Part shown: piece by piece, positions 35,233 through 43,606 of the stretch
How the letters are laid out: every line of letters starts with the position of its first letter
Numbering within the stretch: the first letter of the stretch is position 1
From: Aureitalea marina
GTDB lineage: Bacteria; Bacteroidota; Bacteroidia; Flavobacteriales; Flavobacteriaceae
Length of the DNA stretch: 64,000 nucleotides
Assembly (NCBI RefSeq): GCF_002943755.1
Contig: NZ_MQUB01000001.1
Coordinates: 1,042,501-1,106,500 of the forward strand
Direction of reading: 5' to 3'
Made by a program: the position numbers and the translations under genes
The notes under the pieces: model-generated
Database searches by the model: none
What the model was told of the DNA's origin: nothing
The model's input: only the letters and a program-made list of their open reading frames with translations

Positions 35233-35927
35233 TGGGACGAATTACGATTGCAATAGACGGACATTCTTCTACCGGAAAGAGCACGGTGGCCCGTCAATTG
35301 GCTCATAAACTGGGCTATATCTATGTAGATTCAGGGGCCATGTACCGTGCCGTGACCTATTTCGCCTTGCAAAATGGACTTGTTGATCACGACGGCTTGA
35401 ACGAAGCTGGACTTGTGGCTAGGCTAGATGAGATTAGTCTTAATTTTGGGATGACCGACGAAGCGGGTAAATCCCCTATCATTTTGAACGGTGAAAACGT
35501 CGAATCCGCTATCCGGACCTTGGAAGTGTCTGAATGGGTCAGTCCGGTTGCAACATTGTCCGAGGTACGCAAGAAGATGGTCCAGCAACAGCATCAGCTA
35601 GGGGGAGAAGGCGGGATCGTTATGGACGGGCGGGATATCGGAACAGTTGTCTTTCCTCAAGCAGATTTAAAGATCTTTATGACGGCCTCTGCCCAAGTCA
35701 GGGCGCAAAGACGATATGATGAACTTTTGGCCCGAGGAGATCAGATCAGCTATTCCGAGGTTTTGGAAAATGTGACAGAAAGAGATCGGATCGACTCCAC
35801 CAGGGAAGTTTCCCCATTAAAACAGGCCGATGATGCCGTGTTGATCGATAATTCTGAGATGACCCTGGAGGACCAATTCCAATTGGTTTTGAAACTGGCC
35901 CTCCAAAAGATCGATCAGATCGATTAG
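35232..35927 (+). CDS. cmk: Cytidylate kinase
   Basis: A 231-residue (d)CMP kinase. The P-loop GHSSTGKST (10-18), YVDSGAMYRAVT, the GRDIGTVVFPQADLKIF segment and RRYDEL lid region are all present. It phosphorylates CMP and dCMP for nucleotide supply. It starts with GTG at 35232, overlapping the porQ stop by one base. Its end overlaps the convergent M20 gene by four bases. Confidence 0.93.
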   Translation: MGRITIAIDGHSSTGKSTVARQLAHKLGYIYVDSGAMYRAVTYFALQNGLVDHDGLNEAGLVARLDEISLNFGMTDEAGKSPIILNGENVESAIRTLEVSEWVSPVATLSEVRKKMVQQQHQLGGEGGIVMDGRDIGTVVFPQADLKIFMTASAQVRAQRRYDELLARGDQISYSEVLENVTERDRIDSTREVSPLKQADDAVLIDNSEMTLEDQFQLVLKLALQKIDQID

Positions 35928-37354
35928 TTCTTTCCAATAGGTGGTGGTCCTTCAGGAATTATGGCCTTGTACTGGTAATCACCTTTTCTTTCCTTGAATT
36001 CGGCCTTTACAGCTTCCACCTTTTTTGGGTCTTCAAACAGATCGACCATGGTCATAGCCATCGCTTTGGTAGCATAAAGCATCCCTTTATGACCGATTGA
36101 CATCCCACCACAGGCTACAACAGCCCAGGAGTGCCAGGGTGTGTCTTTTGGGGCAACCGTTGCACTTAGATTGATGTTGGCCACATTCCAACTTACATCT
36201 CCCACATCGGTGGATCCGCCACCAGGGTTCTCTTTTGTCGCCTCCAGTGGCCGAACTTTGCTGTCCATCCCTACTTGGGGCTTTCCTGTTTCTTCCTGGA
36301 TCTTCTTTCCAAATGCGATCTCTTCTTCGGTATACTCGATATCACCCAGTATTTCCAGGTTGCCCTGCATGATCTCTCCACCTTTACGATTCACCAGTAC
36401 TTCGTGAAGACCGGAGACCAGAGAGACCTTATAGTCTACATTAGCCATTATGGCAGCGCCTTCGGCCATTTTCATGACGTGCTCGTAGACCGGCATCATG
36501 CCTTTACGATCACTATTTCTAACCCTTACCCAGAGTTTACTGTAATCTGGCACTACATTGACCACCTGACCACCATCTTGAATGTGATAGTGCATCCTTA
36601 CCGTTGGTTTTACGTGTTCCCTGTAATAATTGATCCCGGAAGTGTACAACTCCAAAGCGTCGCTCGCGCTACGGCCGTTCCATGGATCACCAGCTGCGTG
36701 AGCAGCCTGGCCATAGAATTCTACGATAAAGTCGACCAGCGCCAGTGAACTCTGAACGTCTGCTTTGGTTTCGGCGCCTGGATGCCAACTGATGTTTACA
36801 TCGACGTCGTTCCACAATCCGGCTTCGATCATCCAGAGCTTGCCAAAGAATTTCTCTTCTGCAGGGGTCCCCAGGAACTTGATGGTCCCTTTGATCTTAC
36901 CAGCATCCATCAACTCTTTTATGGCGATGGCGGCACCCAAACTGGCAGTTCCAAACATATTATGCCCACAACCATGTCCGCCTGCTCCGGCCTCTAGTGG
37001 CTCCTTAGTAGGCTGGGCCTTTTGCGAAATGCCCGGCAATGCGTCAAACTCACCCAGTATGCTGATAACCGGTGAACCGCTACCATAAGTAGCAGTGAAT
37101 GCAGTAGGTATCTCGGCTACACCACGTTCTACTGTGAATCCGTTGGCCTCTGCATAACTGGCCAAAACTTCGGCCGATTTTTCCTCCTGGAAGGCGATCT
37201 CGGCATTGGCCCAAATGGCGTCACTGATCTCGATCAACTTATCGCTGTGGGCGTCTACAGACTGCATGACAGCAGCCTTGGTTTTAGAAACTTTTTTCTG
37301 AGCCCAACTCATGGTAGTGAATAAGGCCAATAACAGGATTACTAGTCTTTTCAT
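35924..37354 (-). CDS. Exported M20-family amidohydrolase (AbgB-like)
   Basis: A 476-residue enzyme with signal peptide MKRLVILLLALFTTMSWAQ, so probably periplasmic. M20 features: LGEFDALPGIS with the metal Asp, GAGGHGCGHNMFGTASLG, the catalytic-Glu region TPAEEKFFGK, and an internal dimerisation insert VEFYGQAAHAAGDPWNGRSA. It resembles AbgB/amidohydrolases that cleave N-acyl amino acids or p-aminobenzoyl-glutamate; the natural substrate is unknown. A single gene. Confidence 0.85.
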   Translation of the reverse strand: MKRLVILLLALFTTMSWAQKKVSKTKAAVMQSVDAHSDKLIEISDAIWANAEIAFQEEKSAEVLASYAEANGFTVERGVAEIPTAFTATYGSGSPVISILGEFDALPGISQKAQPTKEPLEAGAGGHGCGHNMFGTASLGAAIAIKELMDAGKIKGTIKFLGTPAEEKFFGKLWMIEAGLWNDVDVNISWHPGAETKADVQSSLALVDFIVEFYGQAAHAAGDPWNGRSASDALELYTSGINYYREHVKPTVRMHYHIQDGGQVVNVVPDYSKLWVRVRNSDRKGMMPVYEHVMKMAEGAAIMANVDYKVSLVSGLHEVLVNRKGGEIMQGNLEILGDIEYTEEEIAFGKKIQEETGKPQVGMDSKVRPLEATKENPGGGSTDVGDVSWNVANINLSATVAPKDTPWHSWAVVACGGMSIGHKGMLYATKAMAMTMVDLFEDPKKVEAVKAEFKERKGDYQYKAIIPEGPPPIGKN

Positions 37355-37420
37355 TGAAATTTGCTTTAAGGTCTTTAAATATAAAGATTTTGGAGCGTTC
37401 GCATTACTGGTCTAAAGCCT

Positions 37421-37450
37421 TTGAAAATCAAATATTAAATCTTAATTTTG
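37421..37450 (+). promoter_or_regulatory. Promoter of rpsA
   Basis: TTG at 37421-37423 and TAATTTTG at 37443-37450 are 19 bases apart, a textbook Bacteroidota promoter. Transcription would begin near 37456, giving a leader of ~140 bases before the rpsA ATG. Confidence 0.75.
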
Positions 37451-37455
37451 CAGCC

Positions 37456-37595
37456 CTTTTGGCGGTTAGGCAAGTCCCATTAGGATCATATAAAACGTCT
37501 AATTACTTCTACCGGTTTCCGAACCGACTTGCGAGCAGGTAGAATACAAATCAAATGAACAGGGCCCAGGTCCTGATTCAATTGAAAAACTAGAA
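37456..37595 (+). promoter_or_regulatory. Structured 5' leader of rpsA
   Basis: The transcribed leader holds a cloverleaf-free stem: TTCTACC (37507-37513) pairs with GGTAGAA (37538-37544), and CGGTT/AACCG (37513-37526, loop TCCG) forms a small hairpin inside. Ribosomal protein S1 genes are often autoregulated through such leaders. This one is long and structured, unlike the short leaders of neighbouring genes. Regulation by S1 is inferred. Confidence 0.45.
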
Positions 37596-39431
37596 ATGGC
37601 TGATAAAGCACAACAAACTGAAGAGCAGGTACAAGAAGTAACCCAGGAGGTTGCCAAGCCAGAAGTCTCTTTAAAAGAAAGTAATCCTGAAAAATTCCTA
37701 GCTGAATTTGACTGGGAGAATTACGAAGAAGGGATCGACCCTATCGATGATGGCAAGCTAGCCGAATTCGAAAAATTGGTGGCCCAGAACTTTGTAGACA
37801 CCCTAGACAATGAAGTGGTTGTTGGGACCGTTGCTCACATGACAGACCGTGATGCGATCATCGACATCAATGCCAAGAGTGAAGGTGTTATCTCCTTAAA
37901 CGAGTTCCGTTACAATCCTGACCTTAAAGTCGGAGACAAGGTAGATGTCCTGATCGATGTCAGAGAAGACGCCACCGGTCAGTTAGTATTGTCTCACAGA
38001 AAGGCCCGTACCATCAAAGCTTGGGAGCGTGTAAACGTTGCTCACGACGAGGGTACTGTAGTTACCGGATTTGTTAAGTGTCGTACCAAAGGTGGTATGA
38101 TCGTTGACGTATTCGGAATCGAAGCCTTCTTACCAGGATCCCAGATCGATGTTAAACCGATCCGTGATTACGACCTATATGTAGGAAAGACCATGGAATT
38201 CAAAGTGGTTAAGATCAACCAGGAATTCAAGAATGTGGTAGTTTCTCACAAAGCGCTTATCGAAGCGGATATCGAAGAACAAAAACGAGAGATCATCGGT
38301 CAGCTTGAAAAAGGTCAAGTACTGGAAGGTGTTGTTAAGAATATTACCTCTTACGGTGTATTCGTTGATCTTGGTGGTGTTGACGGACTTGTTCACATTA
38401 CCGATCTGTCTTGGTCTCGTATCAACCACCCGAACGAGATCGTGGAACTGGATCAGAAACTGAATGTAGTGATCCTGGACTTCGACGAAGACAAGACCCG
38501 TATCCAACTTGGACTGAAACAACTGAAAGCTCACCCATGGGATGCCCTTGGTGAAGAGCTTAAAGTAGGTGATCGAGTTAAAGGTAAAGTCGTTGTTATA
38601 GCTGACTATGGCGCCTTTATCGAGGTTGCAGAAGGAGTTGAAGGTCTGATCCACGTTTCTGAAATGTCTTGGTCTACTCACCTGAGAAGTGCTCAAGACT
38701 TTGTGAACGTTGGAGACGAAGTAGAAGCAGAGATCCTTACCCTGGACAGGGAAGAGCGCAAGATGTCTCTAGGAATCAAGCAGCTGACTCCGGATCCATG
38801 GACTGACATCACTTCAAAATACCCTGTAGGTTCTAAGCATAGCGGAATTGTTCGCAACTTTACCAACTTCGGTGTATTTGTAGAGATGGAAGAAGGTATC
38901 GATGGTTTGATCTATATCTCCGACCTATCCTGGACCAAGAAAGTGAAGCACCCAAGTGAGTTTACCAACATTGGTGACAATCTGGAGGTGATCGTACTAG
39001 AACTGGACGTGGAAGGCCGTAAGCTAAGCCTCGGACACAAGCAAACAACAGAGAATCCTTGGGATAAGTACGAGGATGAGTTTGCCGTGGGAAGCAAGCA
39101 CAACGCGAGCATAGACGAAGTTGTGGAAAAAGGAGCTGTGATCCATTTCAACGATGACATCACTGCTTTTGTTCCAAAACGTCACATGGTGAAGGAAGAT
39201 GGTTCCAGCCTGAAGAAAGGTGAAGAGGCAGAATTCCAGATCATCGAGTTCAACAAAGACTTCAAGAAAGTGGTAGCGTCGCATATGACCATCCACCGGG
39301 AAGAAGAGGCCAACATTGTTAAGCAGGCAGCTCGCAAGGCAGCCAAGCAGGCAGAAGAGGCTAAACCAACCCTGGGAGATGCTAATGCCAAGCTACAAGA
39401 GCTTAAGGATAAAATGGACGGAAAGAAATAA
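37596..39431 (+). CDS. rpsA: 30S ribosomal protein S1
   Basis: A 611-residue protein with a short acidic N-terminus (QQTEEQVQEVTQEV) and six S1-type OB-fold repeats, recognisable by GxVxxxTxxGxFVD and IHxSDLSW blocks (VVKNITSYGVFVDLGGVDG, GIVRNFTNFGVFVEMEEG, VVVIADYGAFIEVAEGVEG). The last repeat is partly degenerate (EVVEKGAVIHFNDD) and the protein ends in a Lys/Ala-rich tail. It binds mRNA on the 30S subunit, which matters in Bacteroidota that rarely use Shine-Dalgarno pairing. A strong terminator follows. Confidence 0.93.
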   Translation: MADKAQQTEEQVQEVTQEVAKPEVSLKESNPEKFLAEFDWENYEEGIDPIDDGKLAEFEKLVAQNFVDTLDNEVVVGTVAHMTDRDAIIDINAKSEGVISLNEFRYNPDLKVGDKVDVLIDVREDATGQLVLSHRKARTIKAWERVNVAHDEGTVVTGFVKCRTKGGMIVDVFGIEAFLPGSQIDVKPIRDYDLYVGKTMEFKVVKINQEFKNVVVSHKALIEADIEEQKREIIGQLEKGQVLEGVVKNITSYGVFVDLGGVDGLVHITDLSWSRINHPNEIVELDQKLNVVILDFDEDKTRIQLGLKQLKAHPWDALGEELKVGDRVKGKVVVIADYGAFIEVAEGVEGLIHVSEMSWSTHLRSAQDFVNVGDEVEAEILTLDREERKMSLGIKQLTPDPWTDITSKYPVGSKHSGIVRNFTNFGVFVEMEEGIDGLIYISDLSWTKKVKHPSEFTNIGDNLEVIVLELDVEGRKLSLGHKQTTENPWDKYEDEFAVGSKHNASIDEVVEKGAVIHFNDDITAFVPKRHMVKEDGSSLKKGEEAEFQIIEFNKDFKKVVASHMTIHREEEANIVKQAARKAAKQAEEAKPTLGDANAKLQELKDKMDGKK

Positions 39432-39447
39432 TCCGATCCAATCAAAT

Positions 39448-39476
39448 AAAAACCCCTCACTTTGAGGGGTTTTTTT
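39448..39476 (+). terminator. Intrinsic terminator of rpsA
   Basis: AACCCCTCA and TGAGGGGTT form a nine-pair stem with loop CTT, followed by a T-run, 17 bases after the rpsA stop. Confidence 0.92.
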
Positions 39477-39553
39477 GTGCCTTCTTTCAAATAAGGACAT
39501 CAAAAACGACCACTGCTGCCATATTTGTTGGAGGCTTCATCGATTAAAAGTTG

Positions 39554-39561
39554 TATTTTTG
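39554..39561 (+). promoter_or_regulatory. Promoter -7 element of the pyrR-pyrB unit
   Basis: TATTTTTG fits TAnnTTTG; a TTG lies 23 bases upstream (39528-39530). Transcription would begin near 39567, leaving about 30 bases before the pyrR ATG, too short for the attenuator that PyrR uses in Bacillus. Confidence 0.55.
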
Positions 39562-39595
39562 TCTCCTGAATAAGCATTCAGATCCTTTCCTGTCT

Positions 39596-40135
39596 ATGAG
39601 CCAAAAAGTGTTGTTAAACGCAAATGAGGTGAAAATTGCCCTTCACCGCCTGGCTTGTCAACTAATTGAAAACCACAACGACTTTTCCAATACCGTTTTG
39701 ATCGGCTTGCAACCACGTGGTATCTATCTGGCCGATCGGTTAAAGCAATTGCTGGAAACGGATTACGGAATCGATAAGATCCAACTAGGCTACCTGGACA
39801 TTACATTCTACCGTGACGATTTCAGACGAGGAGACAAGATATTAGAGGCCAACAGTACCCAGATCAATTTTATCGTTGAGAATAAACGCGTGGTCTTTGT
39901 GGACGACGTACTGTATACCGGAAGGAGTATCCGATCTGCCCTGACCGCTATTCAGTCCTTTGGTCGTCCTAATGAGATCGAGCTGCTATGCCTTATAGAC
40001 CGGAGGTTTAGCCGTCATTTACCAATACAACCCGATTATCACGGAAGACAGGTGGATGCCATAGGCCAGGAAAAAGTAATTGTGAATTGGGAGGATCAGG
40101 ATGGAGAAGATGCTGTTTACCTGGTACCCAGATAA
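39596..40135 (+). CDS. pyrR: PyrR-type uracil phosphoribosyltransferase
   Basis: A 179-residue phosphoribosyltransferase fold protein. The PRPP motif VVFVDDVLYTGRSIRSAL near residue 100 and the RRDDFRR-like region (TFYRDDFRRGD) match PyrR, the pyrimidine regulator with weak UPRTase activity. The ATG at 39596 (MSQKVLLNANEVKIALHRLA) matches the family start and lies just after the predicted transcription start. It precedes pyrB by 35 bases. In the absence of an upstream attenuator its RNA-binding role here is uncertain. Confidence 0.9.
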   Translation: MSQKVLLNANEVKIALHRLACQLIENHNDFSNTVLIGLQPRGIYLADRLKQLLETDYGIDKIQLGYLDITFYRDDFRRGDKILEANSTQINFIVENKRVVFVDDVLYTGRSIRSALTAIQSFGRPNEIELLCLIDRRFSRHLPIQPDYHGRQVDAIGQEKVIVNWEDQDGEDAVYLVPR

Positions 40136-40170
40136 GGAATGAATAGAAGAAGTAAACTACAATACCTAGG

Positions 40171-41109
40171 ATGAGTGAGCTAAGTGTAAAACACCTGTTG
40201 GGGATCAAATATCTCAGCGAAGCCGATATTCATCTGATCTTCGAAACAGCGGACCATTTCAAAGAAGTGATCAACCGCTCGATCAAGAAAGTACCGACCT
40301 TAAGGGATATCACTATAGCCAATCTGTTCTTTGAGAATAGTACCCGAACCAGATTGTCTTTCGAACTGGCGGAAAAAAGATTGTCCGCTGATGTTATCAA
40401 TTTTTCGGCAGCATCGTCATCTGTTAAGAAAGGTGAGACCCTGGTGGATACGGTCAATAATATACTGTCCATGAAGGTGGACATGGTAGTTATGCGCCAT
40501 CCCAATCCAGGAGCCGGGATCTACTTATCGAGGCACATCGACGCCAGCATAGTCAACGCGGGAGATGGAGCCCATGAACACCCAACACAAGCCCTGCTGG
40601 ATTCTTACTCGATCCGTGAACGCCTGGGTGATGTTGCTGGGAAAAAGGTGGTCATTGTAGGAGACATACTGCATTCCAGGGTAGCCCTATCCAATATCTA
40701 TGCCCTGAACAAGCTTGGAGCAGAGGTTAAAGTTTGTGGACCCAAAACCCTTATTCCTAAATATATAGATCATTTAGGAGTTCAAGTAGAAAATGACCTG
40801 AACAAGGCCTTGGCCTGGTGTGATGTAGCCAATATGCTAAGGGTACAGAATGAGCGCATGGACATCAGTTATTTTCCAACAACTAGGGAATACACCCAAC
40901 AGTTTGGGTTAAACAAGCAACGTTTGGAAAGACTGGATAAAGAGATCGTAGTCATGCACCCTGGCCCTATCAACCGAGGGGTAGAGGTCACTTCTGAGGT
41001 AGCTGATAGTGATCAGGCTATCATCCTGGACCAGGTAGAGAATGGAGTTGCCGTGAGAATGGCGGTCCTTTATCTATTAGCCTCCAAAATAGATCGTAAT
41101 GAAGATTGA
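40171..41109 (+). CDS. pyrB: Aspartate carbamoyltransferase catalytic subunit
   Basis: A 312-residue transcarbamylase that joins carbamoyl phosphate and aspartate in pyrimidine synthesis. The carbamoyl-phosphate site FFENSTRTRLSFE (S57-T-R-T-R61) and HPTQALLDSYSIRE are intact. No pyrI regulatory subunit is adjacent. It is followed by the STAS-like gene with an 11-base overlap, and both lie in the pyrR unit. Confidence 0.93.
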   Translation: MSELSVKHLLGIKYLSEADIHLIFETADHFKEVINRSIKKVPTLRDITIANLFFENSTRTRLSFELAEKRLSADVINFSAASSSVKKGETLVDTVNNILSMKVDMVVMRHPNPGAGIYLSRHIDASIVNAGDGAHEHPTQALLDSYSIRERLGDVAGKKVVIVGDILHSRVALSNIYALNKLGAEVKVCGPKTLIPKYIDHLGVQVENDLNKALAWCDVANMLRVQNERMDISYFPTTREYTQQFGLNKQRLERLDKEIVVMHPGPINRGVEVTSEVADSDQAIILDQVENGVAVRMAVLYLLASKIDRNED

Positions 41110-41434
41110 TCAAACACCCAAGTTTACTGTCCTAAAGGATGAAAAGGGATATTTCCCTGCATTTGCAGCCTACCTGGATAAGGTCATACCTATTAAATTT
41201 GGGGATCATCACCTGGTGATCGATCTATTGGAGTTTACGGAGCTTGACTTGGATCAACTGCTCCTACTCCTAAAAGTGAGCACTTACCACCGTTCTACTA
41301 AGCATTCACTGGTCATTGTTAGTCAATCTGTGGATATAGACGATATACCTGCAGAACTGGTGGTTGTTCCGAGCCTACAGGAAGCAGCTGATATTATCGA
41401 AATGGAGGAGATCGAGCGAGATCTGGGATTTTAG
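41099..41434 (+). CDS. Conserved flavobacterial STAS-like protein
   Basis: A 111-residue cytoplasmic protein with alternating beta strands and helices: FTVLKDEKG, HLVIDLLEFTELDLDQLLLLLKV, HSLVIVSQSVDIDDIPAELVVVPSLQEAADIIEMEEIERDLGF. This beta-alpha arrangement resembles STAS/SpoIIAA domains, and the C-terminal EMEEIERDLGF is invariant in the flavobacterial family. It is often labelled ribonuclease Z only because it precedes rnz; it has no metallo-beta-lactamase motif. Function unknown. Its start lies inside pyrB and it ends 18 bases before rnz. Confidence 0.65.
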   Translation: MKIDQTPKFTVLKDEKGYFPAFAAYLDKVIPIKFGDHHLVIDLLEFTELDLDQLLLLLKVSTYHRSTKHSLVIVSQSVDIDDIPAELVVVPSLQEAADIIEMEEIERDLGF

Positions 41435-41452
41435 ATTAAACATCACCAAGTT

Positions 41453-42364
41453 TTGAAACTCACCGTATTAGGATGTTACGCAGCGACCCCGAGGGCTTTC
41501 ACGAATCCAACCTCTCAAGTGTTGGAGATCAAGGGACAGCTCTTTCTGATCGATTGTGGCGAAGGGACTCAGGTCCAGCTTAGACGTTTTAAGGTGAAAT
41601 TCTCCCGTATTGAACGGATCTTCATTTCCCATCTTCACGGTGACCACTTTTATGGATTGGTTGGGCTCATATCGACCTTCAGGCTACTTGGGAGGGATCG
41701 TGAGTTGCATATCTACGGTCCAAAAGGCATTAAAGAGGCTATTACCATGCAATTAAAACTTGGGGATTCCTGGACCAATTACCCCCTTTATTTTCACGAA
41801 TTGGAGAGTAAGAAACCCCAGGTTATCTTTGAAAACAGCAAAGTAGTTGTGGAGACCATTCCGCTGGAACACCGGGTTTATACCAATGGCTATCTATTTC
41901 GAGAAAAGCCAGGTGATCGGAAGTTAATAGTCGAAGAAGCAGTTAAACACGGGGTGGACAAAAGTTACTTTAACAAAGCGAAAAAAGGCTTTGACGTGCC
42001 AGGAGAAGGGGATGAACTTGTTGCCAACCATCTGATCACCGAAGATCCTGACCCTCCCCGGTCTTATGCATTTTGTTCTGATACCATCTATTTGCCAAGA
42101 TTGACCGAGCAATTAAAAGGCGTGGATTTCTTGTACCATGAGTCTACCTTCTTATCTGAACACGACCATCTGGCCACTAAAACCAAACACAGTACAGCTG
42201 CCCAGGCCGCTCAGATCGCCAAGGACGCCAGCGTCGGTAAACTGATACTCGGACATTATTCTACCCGTTATCCGGACATACAGGCCTTTGCCGATGATGC
42301 TGAGCGCATTTTTCAACCAGTAGAATTAGCAGAAGATGGCAAGGTGTTTGATTTCGACAAATAA
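41453..42364 (+). CDS. rnz: Ribonuclease Z
   Basis: A 303-residue metallo-beta-lactamase fold endonuclease that matures tRNA 3' ends. The metal motif HLHGDH (60-65), the early GCYAATPRAFTNPTSQ, the AFCSDT region and late HYSTRY are present. It appears to start with TTG (41453) because no ATG or GTG lies at the family start. It is the last gene of the pyrR-pyrB-STAS-rnz unit. Confidence 0.9.
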   Translation: MKLTVLGCYAATPRAFTNPTSQVLEIKGQLFLIDCGEGTQVQLRRFKVKFSRIERIFISHLHGDHFYGLVGLISTFRLLGRDRELHIYGPKGIKEAITMQLKLGDSWTNYPLYFHELESKKPQVIFENSKVVVETIPLEHRVYTNGYLFREKPGDRKLIVEEAVKHGVDKSYFNKAKKGFDVPGEGDELVANHLITEDPDPPRSYAFCSDTIYLPRLTEQLKGVDFLYHESTFLSEHDHLATKTKHSTAAQAAQIAKDASVGKLILGHYSTRYPDIQAFADDAERIFQPVELAEDGKVFDFDK

Positions 42365-42450
42365 GTTGTTATTGAGATAACCAATTAATAAGGATATCAT
42401 CATTTTTTACCTCTGGCAAATGTTTTAACTTGCACATAAAAGCGTCAATA

Positions 42451-43095
42451 GTGCAGGATAATCTCTACGACAAACGGCAATCTTACGAAGGGGATCAACT
42501 GGATATATCTTCCATAGACCCCAACCCCATGCAGCAATTCAGAACCTGGTACTATCAGGTGGAAGAATATGGGGGAGTGACGGAAGTTAATGCTATGGCC
42601 GTATCCACCATTGGATTAGATGGATACCCCAAGACTCGAATGGTCTTGTTAAAAAAATATGATGAGAGAGGCTTTGTTTTCTACTCGAACTATCGTTCCG
42701 AAAAAGGAAGGAGCATCGATAAGAACCAGGAAGTCTGTCTGTCCTTCTTCTGGCCCAATCTGGAACGGCAGGTAATTATCAAAGGAATAGCCAAGAAAGC
42801 TCCAAAGGACGAATCCGACCATTACTTTGCTTCCAGGCCGCGAGGCAGTCAACTTGGGGCACTGGTTTCCGAGCAGAGTCAAATTGTGGGAAGCCGAAAG
42901 GAATTGGAAGAAGAACTGCAACGGTTGGAGCAGCACTATGAGAACAAAGACATTCCAAGACCAGAACATTGGGGAGGATATTTGGTAGAGCCTGTTGAGT
43001 TTGAATTCTGGCAGGGAAGGCCTAATCGGTTGCACGATCGGATCAGGTATCGATTAGATGGGATAGACTGGAGCATTGACCGCTTATCACCCTAA
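42451..43095 (+). CDS. pdxH: Pyridoxamine 5'-phosphate oxidase
   Basis: A 214-residue FMN enzyme that makes pyridoxal 5'-phosphate. MAVSTIGLDGYPKTRMVLLKKYDERGFVFYSNYRSEKG spans the FMN-binding part (given here as separate pieces: DGYPKTRMVLLK and FYSNYRSEKG), with RQVIIKG, ASRPRGSQ and WGGYLVEPVEFEFWQG. The C-terminus RIRYRL and RLSP is the family end. GTG at 42451 (VQDNLYDKRQSYEG) is preferred over TTG at 42430 because the family begins there; a TAACTTG-like element lies just before it. Confidence 0.92.
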   Translation: MQDNLYDKRQSYEGDQLDISSIDPNPMQQFRTWYYQVEEYGGVTEVNAMAVSTIGLDGYPKTRMVLLKKYDERGFVFYSNYRSEKGRSIDKNQEVCLSFFWPNLERQVIIKGIAKKAPKDESDHYFASRPRGSQLGALVSEQSQIVGSRKELEEELQRLEQHYENKDIPRPEHWGGYLVEPVEFEFWQGRPNRLHDRIRYRLDGIDWSIDRLSP

Positions 43096-43105
43096 CTAAC
43101 TACAC

Positions 43106-43606
43106 ATGAAGACATTGTATTTGTTGCGACACGCCAAATCCTCCTGGAAACACGATGTGATCGACCATCAACGACCCCTTAAGCAGCGAGGCTTAAACGA
43201 TGCTGTGTTGGTTTCCAAGCATGTTGTTGAACAGGTGAAAGCGCCACAGAAGATCATATCCAGTGATGCAGAGCGTGCCATGACCACAGCGCTCTTCTTT
43301 AAGGAGGCATTCAAGGTTAAGGACGAGGACTTTACAACCAATCACAATCTCTATGATTTTGGTGGGAGGCAAGTGCTGGAAATTATCAAGAACTTGAATG
43401 ATTCCTGGAAGCGAGTCATGATCGTGGGTCATAATCACGCATTTACCAGCATAGCCAATATGTTGGGGGATGAGTACATAGAGAATTTACCGACCTGTGG
43501 TTTTGTGAAGCTGCAGTTTGACGAAAAGAACTGGAGGGATGTGAACGTAGGTAAGACCAAGTTAACCGTATTCCCTAGGCATCTAAAGACCAAGGAGGAT
43601 GAGTGA
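43106..43606 (+). CDS. SixA-type histidine phosphatase
   Basis: A 166-residue protein of the histidine phosphatase superfamily. It has the RHG-type LYLLRHAKSSWKH (His 8) at the N-terminus, DAERAMTTALFF, and the second catalytic histidine in VGHNHAFTS. SixA-type proteins dephosphorylate phosphohistidine on signalling proteins; the target here is unknown. It overlaps the start of ppk1 by 8 bases, a conserved flavobacterial order. Confidence 0.85.
   Translation: MKTLYLLRHAKSSWKHDVIDHQRPLKQRGLNDAVLVSKHVVEQVKAPQKIISSDAERAMTTALFFKEAFKVKDEDFTTNHNLYDFGGRQVLEIIKNLNDSWKRVMIVGHNHAFTSIANMLGDEYIENLPTCGFVKLQFDEKNWRDVNVGKTKLTVFPRHLKTKEDE

Noticed and set aside
38175-38696. 173-residue minus-strand open frame inside rpsA
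   Set aside because: Antisense shadow of the repetitive S1 domains; no signal or family match.
41099-41434. Labelling the small gene before rnz as ribonuclease Z
   Set aside because: It has no HxHxDH metal motif; the real enzyme is the next gene with HLHGDH at residues 60-65.
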